From Pseudomonadota bacterium (GTDB taxonomy: Bacteria > Desulfobacterota > GWC2-55-46 > JADFVP01): 20,576 nt of DNA. A program made the translations under genes and the position numbers. A model generated the notes under the pieces. It was not told the origin of the DNA and made no database searches. It worked only from the letters and a program-made list of their open reading frames with translations. Below are positions 15,155-20,576 of the stretch, one piece after another. The first letter of the stretch is position 1. The number at the start of each line of letters is the position of its first letter. Location: the NCBI GenBank assembly GCA_015222595.1, contig JADFVP010000065.1:1-20576 (forward strand), given 5' to 3'.

Positions 15155-17788
15155 CTACTTTTTGTGAACCTTTTCGAGCACAAACTCCCGCTCTTCCTGA
15201 AGCGTCTCTATCTTTCCGTCGAGCCTCTCCGAGAGAATTGAAGCGAGCACCTGGCCGACTTCGGGTCCTTCGGCCACACCCATCTCCAAGAGATCCGTGC
15301 CCTTTAAAAGCGTTGTCTCATCACCAAGGCGCGTAATAAAGTGCGAGAGCGCCTCGCGCGCCTCATCGCTCTCGGTGCACGCCATCATGTACAGTAGCGT
15401 CTCTGTCGGAAAGGGGCGGCACAGAGCCCAAAGTGCGCTGCCCGTGCCTACCGTTCCGGTCTCTATTCTGCCGAGCGCTCTCTTGGCCGCGTCTCTTCTA
15501 CCGAGCACCTCCAGTCTTCTGCGCCCCGCAATATTTAGTTCCTCTGCCAGAGCGCTCAACTCGGACTCGGATAAAGAGACGCTAAGCGCAAGCAGGTAGA
15601 CGAGCCACTCTTCGATACCCTCGTCTCTGTAGAGGAGCCGGTACCAGGCCAGAGAATCGCGCGCGCGCTCAAAGAGCGCTTCGAGCGGCGCGTCCCAGGC
15701 AATAGACGGGTGGATGAAGCCGAGCACCCCTAACTCCTGCAGCCGCGAAAGAGCGCGCACCGGGGCCTCTTCGGCAAAGAGGTGTTTTAGTTCGTCAAAG
15801 AGCCTGATGCCGGAGACGTTTCCTATAAGCCCGCTCCTTGCCGCGCTCTTTATCAGCTTGACCGTATGCTTGTCTATCTTGAAGCCGAACTTTTCACTAA
15901 ACCGCACCGCGCGGATAACGCGCGTCGGGTCCTCGACAAAGCTCAAGTTGTGGAGCACCCGAATTCTACCGTCCTTTAAGTCTCTCTGCGCGCCGAAGAA
16001 GTCGATGAGGCGGCCAAAGACCGGAGGGTTTAGTGAGATTGCCAGCGTGTTGATTATAAAGTCGCGCCTGTAGAGGTCAAGCTTCAGCGACGACTGCTCT
16101 ATGGTCGGAAGAGAGCCCGGTTTATCGTAGTACTCAAGGCGCGCCGTTGCGACATCAATCTTGAAGCCGTCGGGAAAGATCACCACCGCTGTCTTGAAAC
16201 GCGAATGGGCTCTTACGTGCAGACCCTTTTCTCCTTCATGCCCTCTGGCGTACTCACTGGCGAACTCGTTGGCAAACTCTATACCGTCGCCCCCTTCGAC
16301 AACTATATCTATGTCGAGGTTCTCTCTCCTTAAGAGCAGGTCGCGCACCACACCGCCGACCAGGTAGAGCTTAAAGCCCATCCGCTCGGCAACCACGCCC
16401 GCTTCTTTCAAGACCTCAAAGAGCCATTCGGGCAGCTTCTCGCCCAAAAGTCCTTCAACGCGCCTGATCTTGCCTGCTCCTCTACCGACAGGCGTTACGC
16501 TAAGCTCTTCCTGCAAGAGTTTCAACAGATCGGTGCGCGTTATGACCCCGACAAGCTTGCCCTCTTGCTCGACCGGCAAGAGCCTCGCGCCGTGAGAGAC
16601 CGTTCTCTTTCTTATCTCGTCTACTGTAGTGGCAACGTCGACCGTGTCGCACTCCGTAGTCATGTACTCGCCTACCTCGGCGCTGCCGAGCCCGTGATAG
16701 ATAGCCTTGTCGACCACCTGGCGCGTCACTACACCCGCGATCTTTCCTTCGTCTACCACCGGCATGGCATTCACGTTATAACGGCGCATCGTCAGCATGA
16801 CCGCGCTGAGGGTGGTATCCGGTCCGGTGGAAATAGGCGGGTAGCTCATAATCTCTTCGGCACGCCTCGCCGGCACAAGCCGCTCTTTCAAAAGAGCCAG
16901 CAACCTCTCTCTGGCTTCTATTACAGTAACACCCTTTATAGTTGCAGAGGCGGCGCCAGCGTGGCCGCCGCCGCCTAGTTCTCGGAGCACCGCGCCGACG
17001 TCAACACTGCTCTCAGAAGAGCGCGCAACCACATGAACCCTGTCACCCGAGTCGACCACCATGAAGAGGTTCCTGACGCCTCCCATCTGTGCTATCTTCT
17101 CCGCTAAAGAGGCGATCTCTCCGGAGTACTCGTCGAGCGAGCCCTCAACCACCGAGACCTCGACACCGCCGACCGTATAGACCACGCGCGACTGCAGAAG
17201 CGAGTTCAACAGAGCCACCTCGTCGGGGCTCAATTCGTGCTTAAGCAGTTCGGAGACCCTGGAGAGATCGGCGCCGAAGGAGAGTAAAAAGGCCGAGGCC
17301 TCGTAATCGGCAACAGTTGTAGAGCGATATGAGAGGTGCCCCGTATCTTCATAGATACCGGCCATCATTACAGTGGCCTCAACAGGCGCGAGTTCGATGC
17401 CGCGCTCTTTGAGGAGCATGGTAAGGAGCGTGGTCGTGGAACCGTACGGCTCTATGACCTCTAAAGAGCCGTGTATAGCGTCCGGGATTTCTGGATGGTG
17501 GTCGTAGATATGGATGTCGAGCCCTTTGCGCCCGATGATACCGGCAAACGGGCCGATGCGCGAAGCGTGGCGCACGTCTACGAGAATGAGCATATCGACC
17601 GCATCGAGTTCTATGTCCGTGACACGCTCGACTCTGTGCGGAAGCTCAAGACTCTCCAGCGCTGTGCCGAGCGCACGTTCAAGCGAGCCGGCCCAGACGA
17701 GACGCGCGGCGGGATAGAGCCGCTTGGCGGCCATCATCGACGCCAGAGTGTCGAAATCGGCATTGGTGTGCGAGGTTATGACCTGCAT
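15155..17788 (-). CDS. DHH-CBS-tRNA nucleotidyltransferase fusion (A-adding type)
   Basis: 877 residues. (1) DHH phosphoesterase domain, about 1-160, with H7, D11 and D13 in HTNADFD, D71 in LVDVRHA, D96-H97-H98, and D148 in YEDTGH. (2) DHHA1 domain with GGGGHAGAAS at 272-281. (3) Two CBS domains, about 313-366 and 375-428. (4) Class II tRNA nucleotidyltransferase with LVGGVVRD (476-483), catalytic aspartates D492/D494 in LDIDIVV, RRDFIINTLA (574-583), and VEDPTRVIRAVRF (618-630). The same architecture is known in Geobacter-like bacteria and Aquifex, where such proteins add the terminal A of CCA while a separate enzyme adds CC. Both the DHH and transferase active sites look intact. The ATG at 17788 has no clear ribosome site. 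Which activity (A-adding or full CCA) cannot be read safely from sequence by eye. Confidence 0.92.
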   Translation of the reverse strand: MQVITSHTNADFDTLASMMAAKRLYPAARLVWAGSLERALGTALESLELPHRVERVTDIELDAVDMLILVDVRHASRIGPFAGIIGRKGLDIHIYDHHPEIPDAIHGSLEVIEPYGSTTTLLTMLLKERGIELAPVEATVMMAGIYEDTGHLSYRSTTVADYEASAFLLSFGADLSRVSELLKHELSPDEVALLNSLLQSRVVYTVGGVEVSVVEGSLDEYSGEIASLAEKIAQMGGVRNLFMVVDSGDRVHVVARSSESSVDVGAVLRELGGGGHAGAASATIKGVTVIEARERLLALLKERLVPARRAEEIMSYPPISTGPDTTLSAVMLTMRRYNVNAMPVVDEGKIAGVVTRQVVDKAIYHGLGSAEVGEYMTTECDTVDVATTVDEIRKRTVSHGARLLPVEQEGKLVGVITRTDLLKLLQEELSVTPVGRGAGKIRRVEGLLGEKLPEWLFEVLKEAGVVAERMGFKLYLVGGVVRDLLLRRENLDIDIVVEGGDGIEFANEFASEYARGHEGEKGLHVRAHSRFKTAVVIFPDGFKIDVATARLEYYDKPGSLPTIEQSSLKLDLYRRDFIINTLAISLNPPVFGRLIDFFGAQRDLKDGRIRVLHNLSFVEDPTRVIRAVRFSEKFGFKIDKHTVKLIKSAARSGLIGNVSGIRLFDELKHLFAEEAPVRALSRLQELGVLGFIHPSIAWDAPLEALFERARDSLAWYRLLYRDEGIEEWLVYLLALSVSLSESELSALAEELNIAGRRRLEVLGRRDAAKRALGRIETGTVGTGSALWALCRPFPTETLLYMMACTESDEAREALSHFITRLGDETTLLKGTDLLEMGVAEGPEVGQVLASILSERLDGKIETLQEEREFVLEKVHKK

Positions 17789-17846
17789 AAAGGAATAGTA
17801 ACATACTTGGAACTCCCCATACAGCGAATTTGCTCAACCCCGAAAC

Positions 17847-17875
17847 CGACATACTACTAACGGCGACATACTACT
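17847..17875 (-). repeat. Two 12-bp direct repeats upstream of the fusion gene
   Basis: AGTAGTATGTCG (minus reading) occurs exactly at 17864-17875 and 17847-17858, separated by 5 bp (period 17). A shorter AGTATGT copy lies at 17801-17807 close to the start codon. The repeats lie between the upstream terminator and the fusion gene, a position suited to a regulator binding site. No known motif is recognised. Confidence 0.55.
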
Positions 17876-17885
17876 GGCGGCCATG

Positions 17886-17923
17886 AAAAAACCCCCTGAG
17901 CATTTTTGCTCAGGGGGTTTTTT
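17886..17923 (-). terminator. Strong intrinsic terminator
   Basis: A 16-bp perfect stem (six A/T pairs, then CCCCCTGAGC paired with GCTCAGGGGG) with a 6-nt loop and a U6 run. It starts 35 nt after the stop of the six-heme cytochrome gene and ends that transcript. The A run on the other side would also make it work on the plus strand. Confidence 0.93.
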
Positions 17924-17958
17924 AGAATTGAACGCGGTACGAGCCTAAAAGAGTGCGG

Positions 17959-18846
17959 CTACTTCTTCTTTTTCTTACCCTTCTTGTCCTCGTCTTCTTC
18001 GTCGTCGTCATCCTCTTCAGGGACAGGGGCCGGTTGAGAGTGGCACCGGAAGCAGTCTTCGAGCGGAAAGGAGACCGTACCGTGGCATGTGCCGCAGTAC
18101 TGCCCGGCTATTATCTTAAGCATGTGCATTTCCGTATTGGCGCCCTGCTTGTCCTTGAAGATGGCCGGATGGCAATTTGCGCATGTAAGCTGCGCGGTGT
18201 GCGCCTTGTGCGGAAAGAGCACGTCCGGCGGATGCGGTGTCATCTTTACCGCAGGAATAATTATATCGGAGTCGAGCACCTTGAGCGTGCTGTCACCGGA
18301 ACTTGGCTTGATGTTGCGCTTTCTCTGCGCCCTTACCCAGTCGACCTGGTTACCGAAGTCGTTCTCGGGAAACTCGTCCCTCAGATCATCCAAGTCCGAG
18401 TTGCCGCTCTCATCCATATCGAGCTTGTAAGAGTGACACCTTGCGCAGCTGTCTTCGTCATTGGAGGCGAACGCGGTGCGGTCATTATGGCACGTGGCGC
18501 AGAACTTGCCGTCGTCCATCGCCTTGTGGGTTATGTCAGACTCTCCGGCCTTGAAGGAGTACCCCTTGGCACTGTGGCAGGCGCTACAGGTATACTTCGT
18601 CCTGTGGACCAGGTGCGAGAAGATCACCGGCCTTGCCTCACCCGTCTTCTCCAACTCTTTACCCATCAAGACATCGCCAAACGAATTGGGATCTCTCACC
18701 GTTCCGTGGCCGCTCCATGCGGCAGCCTTGCGAGCCGTGTAACCGTCGCCCGCACTCTTCAACTCATCTGCGGCGTTCGAAGAGAACGGCACGGCAAGCA
18801 GAACAGCAAGAGACGCGATAATAAATGTGTAACTGAAAAACCTCAC
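17959..18846 (-). CDS. Six-heme c-type cytochrome with two c7-type triheme modules
   Basis: 295 residues from the GTG at 18846. A signal peptide (RFFSYTFIIASLAVLLAVP, then FSSNAADE with likely cleavage after NA) sends it out of the cytoplasm. Six CXXCH heme sites: 87-91 CSACH, 116-120 CATCH, 134-138 CARCH, 222-226 CANCH, 251-255 CGTCH, 265-269 CFRCH. The first three and last three form two similar modules, each opened by FSHLVH or FPHKAH and containing an ITHKAM or EMHMLK histidine, so each heme has a candidate distal His. This matches the c(7)-type triheme domain known from Geobacter-type electron transfer proteins. The C-terminus is an unusual block of about 10 Asp/Glu followed by Lys (EEDDDDEEDEDKKGKKKKK). 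The start is set by GGAGG at 18854-18858; an upstream in-frame extension has no signal peptide logic. Confidence 0.92.
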   Translation of the reverse strand: MRFFSYTFIIASLAVLLAVPFSSNAADELKSAGDGYTARKAAAWSGHGTVRDPNSFGDVLMGKELEKTGEARPVIFSHLVHRTKYTCSACHSAKGYSFKAGESDITHKAMDDGKFCATCHNDRTAFASNDEDSCARCHSYKLDMDESGNSDLDDLRDEFPENDFGNQVDWVRAQRKRNIKPSSGDSTLKVLDSDIIIPAVKMTPHPPDVLFPHKAHTAQLTCANCHPAIFKDKQGANTEMHMLKIIAGQYCGTCHGTVSFPLEDCFRCHSQPAPVPEEDDDDEEDEDKKGKKKKK

Positions 18847-18853
18847 TAACCTA

Positions 18854-18858
18854 CCTCC
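18854..18858 (-). promoter_or_regulatory. Ribosome binding site fixing the GTG start of the six-heme cytochrome
   Basis: Consensus GGAGG on the minus strand, 7 nt before the GTG at 18846, which is immediately followed by signal-peptide codons. It outweighs the longer open frame reaching to 18963. Confidence 0.85.
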
Positions 18859-18959
18859 GTGGAGTGTGTAACAGATATAAGAACAAAAACCGATACCGAT
18901 TCTGCTCAGTAGCCGCAAATAAGGCGCGGTGCTGTCAGTCAAGGGACGAAGCCAGTTAC

Positions 18960-19376
18960 TCAATACCCTTTATGGCAGGACGCGCAGAGCTTGAGGGCCG
19001 AGACCCGAAGCATCTTTAGACTACGCGTCTTATTGTGCTGGTCATGACACGTACTACAGACCATCAACCCATTGTCCGAGACCGGTAGCGATACCGGCAA
19101 CAAGCGTCCCGGCCTCTTTCCCATCGGATGCCTGACCACAGGATGGTTCCCTACATTGCCGGGGTGGCACTTCGTGCAGGTAGTCACATTATCGGCCAGC
19201 AACTCGGGTGTTCCCGCAATATGACAGGTCGCGCAGCTGCCCTTGTCTCTATAGTCGTGCGGGCTCTTGCGCACCCACTGCTCTTCGGCCGCAAAGGCGG
19301 TGGTGCTGCCAATAAGCAGACCGAGAATCAAAGAAGCAGACAGCGCTGCTTTTACCATTTGTCGCGACTTGCTCAA
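18960..19376 (-). CDS. Small tetraheme c-type cytochrome
   Basis: 138 residues. Signal peptide about 1-30 (MVKAALSASLILGLLIGSTTAFAA, cleavage likely after AFA or AFAA). Four CXXCH sites: 48-52 CATCH, 67-71 CTKCH, 107-111 CSTCH, 131-135 CASCH; the last pair is spaced like a doubled-CXXCH motif. Extra histidines (H40, H78, H83, H114) may serve as distal ligands. The likely start is a TTG at 19376 with GGAGAG 6-7 nt upstream; an ATG six codons later has no ribosome site. 113 bp separate it from the six-heme gene, and 180 bp from the larger cytochrome upstream. Role is probably periplasmic electron transfer between quinol oxidation and outer cytochromes; partners are not in view. Confidence 0.9.
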   Translation of the reverse strand: MSKSRQMVKAALSASLILGLLIGSTTAFAAEEQWVRKSPHDYRDKGSCATCHIAGTPELLADNVTTCTKCHPGNVGNHPVVRHPMGKRPGRLLPVSLPVSDNGLMVCSTCHDQHNKTRSLKMLRVSALKLCASCHKGY

Positions 19377-19556
19377 AGTGCTCTCCAGAACGTGCGTAAA
19401 GTACCTGTTGTCCAGAGCATACGGGGAGGCGCCTCTACCGGGTCAAACGTACCTGCAGAGGCTTTTGTCTCTACCTTCCTTTGCGCTCCGTCCGCCATAC
19501 CGCCATACCTGTTGCTACTACATAAAGCCGCCCCGGAAAAGAGTGCGACAAAAAAA

Positions 19557-20576
19557 TCAGTTGGCGCAATCGGCAATGGTATTACAGTCGTAATTTACCT
19601 GAGGCGTGCCTATGGTAACAGGTGTAAAGTTACCGTTGCAGACTTCGTCGGTAAAGGTATCTACAGTTCTGAAGTTTATACTGCCGCTTCCAAACGTGCT
19701 CGGGCGGGTGTACGACTCAACGCACGCGCCATTCATCAGCCTATACCCAATAGGGTCGCCCGAAGCGCCGGCCGGGGCATTGGAGCCGTGAATTCCCTTG
19801 ATCACATTATCGACAGAGTCGTAGCCGCCACCATGGCAGGTCAGGCAGAGTATCCCAAACTTGTTGCCGCTGTTGCCCGAGTTAAGACCGATCGAGTAGA
19901 ACGGCGAGGCTGCGCCGAGACCGTCCGGCGGGTGATTAACCCTTGAGTAAGCGGCATCGGTTCCCACGTAACCGTCATCTCCGTAAACGTCTCTACGGTG
20001 GCAATTATAACAGAAGTTCTGCGCAGAGCCAACGCCCGTTTCATTACTCCTCATTATCCACTTGTTGTCGGAACCGTGGGGGCCGGCAGGGTCTGAAGAG
20101 ACCGAGGAGCCGTGACAATCGGAACACGTTATAGTCGAGTCGTGACGGACATTGTAGAAGCCGGTCCGAGGGCCGATATCCGGAAAATCTACGTACCGGT
20201 AGGTGTTGGTCAGGCCGAGGCCGTTTAACGGCCAATTTATGTTGGCGGTAGACAGTGGCCTGTTCTTACCGGCGGTGAAGACCGGGTGGAACGACATGTT
20301 GTTGATATTAAAGTCCTTGGTCATATCGGACTGCCTGAGCGTAAAGCCGTTGGCGTTGCCCGAAGGAACGTTCGGCGGCAAAAAGCCGTAAGAGTAGTAC
20401 GAGTGGCACTTGAGACAGAGGTAGCCCTCGAGGTTATCGAAGCCGGCTGTGAGCGAAGTAAAATCGACCTCTTGGTAAGTCGTGGCAACGGTGTCGGCCG
20501 CAGGCCACGGAAACGGCTTGACGCCCCAGCTTCCGAGCAGATTTGGCCCTACTATATTGCCGTCTATATCTCCAAC
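19557..20576 (-). CDS. Large multiheme c-type cytochrome, 5' end beyond right edge
   Basis: The frame is open from the right window edge to the stop at 19557, so at least 339 residues are present and the N-terminus is missing. There is an internal TTG at 20381, but the frame upstream of it encodes a further heme site (GYLCLKCHSYYSYG), so that TTG is not the start. Heme sites (residues counted from the edge): CLKCH 54-58, CSDCH 151-155, CYNCH 189-193, CLTCH 244-248. Long Gly/Asn/Ser-rich spacers between them resemble extracellular or surface multihemes rather than compact periplasmic ones. Four additional cysteines (C285, C313, C331, C337) in the C-terminal 55 residues could form disulfides. 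Known named families could not be assigned by eye. Same strand and likely same unit as the tetraheme and six-heme genes. Confidence 0.9.
   Translation of the reverse strand, partial: VGDIDGNIVGPNLLGSWGVKPFPWPAADTVATTYQEVDFTSLTAGFDNLEGYLCLKCHSYYSYGFLPPNVPSGNANGFTLRQSDMTKDFNINNMSFHPVFTAGKNRPLSTANINWPLNGLGLTNTYRYVDFPDIGPRTGFYNVRHDSTITCSDCHGSSVSSDPAGPHGSDNKWIMRSNETGVGSAQNFCYNCHRRDVYGDDGYVGTDAAYSRVNHPPDGLGAASPFYSIGLNSGNSGNKFGILCLTCHGGGYDSVDNVIKGIHGSNAPAGASGDPIGYRLMNGACVESYTRPSTFGSGSINFRTVDTFTDEVCNGNFTPVTIGTPQVNYDCNTIADCAN

Noticed and set aside
17953..18849. A 298-codon open frame on the plus strand opposite the six-heme cytochrome
   Set aside because: It is the mirror of a gene with six clear heme motifs and a signal peptide; the plus-strand product is Arg/Val/His-rich without recognisable domains or a ribosome site.
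19128..19946. A 272-codon plus-strand open frame across the tetraheme gene and the large cytochrome
   Set aside because: It crosses two minus-strand cytochrome genes and their gap, and has no recognisable motif.
20379..20381. TTG as the start of the large cytochrome
   Set aside because: The open frame continues to the window edge and contains a further CXXCH heme motif upstream of this TTG.

Overview
The window reads as a chromosomal segment of a Gram-negative, respiring bacterium. MurE carries the DNPR motif typical of meso-diaminopimelate ligases. FtsI ends in a PASTA domain. A nucleotidyltransferase is fused to DHH and CBS domains, and there is a run of multiheme c-type cytochromes. Together these fit a deltaproteobacterial lineage (Desulfuromonadota/Geobacter-like) or a similar anaerobic phylum, but the species cannot be fixed from sequence alone. 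Every gene I can support is on the minus strand, so transcription runs from high to low coordinates. TTG and GTG starts are fairly common.

Region 1 (1-10142): a classical division and cell wall (dcw) cluster in the order mraZ, rsmH, ftsL, ftsI, murE, murF, mraY, murD, ftsW; ftsW is cut by the left edge. A near-consensus sigma-70 promoter (10114-10142) lies upstream of mraZ. It is followed by three GTGG-type repeats with 10-bp spacing that look like the MraZ operator, and then by a leader of about 200 nt. Several junctions overlap by ATGA, consistent with one translationally coupled operon.

Region 2 (10143-12870): a structured, apparently non-coding stretch that includes a perfect 15-bp hairpin. 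Then come a TPR lipoprotein and, overlapping it, a membrane-bound class III nucleotide cyclase with a HAMP domain. The cyclase lacks the usual base-specifying Asp.

Region 3 (12871-17788): RNA metabolism. It contains rnpB (RNase P RNA) with its own extended -10 promoter, an RNase H family protein, a coiled-coil/zinc-ribbon protein of the COG1579 type, a CAU-anticodon tRNA (probably tRNA-Ile2) with a strong promoter, and an 877-residue DHH-DHHA1-CBS-CBS-tRNA nucleotidyltransferase fusion.

Region 4 (17886-20576): after a strong intrinsic terminator, three multiheme cytochrome genes: a six-heme protein built from two c7-type triheme modules, a tetraheme protein, and a larger cytochrome with at least four hemes that runs off the right edge. 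All appear exported and are likely part of a periplasmic or extracellular electron transfer chain.

The most interesting signals are the mraZ operator and leader architecture, the modular cytochrome set, the A-adding-type fusion enzyme, the atypical cyclase, and the structured intergenic regions near 10145-10400 and 15000-15060. I saw no insertion sequence, CRISPR array, phage gene or obvious recent transfer.
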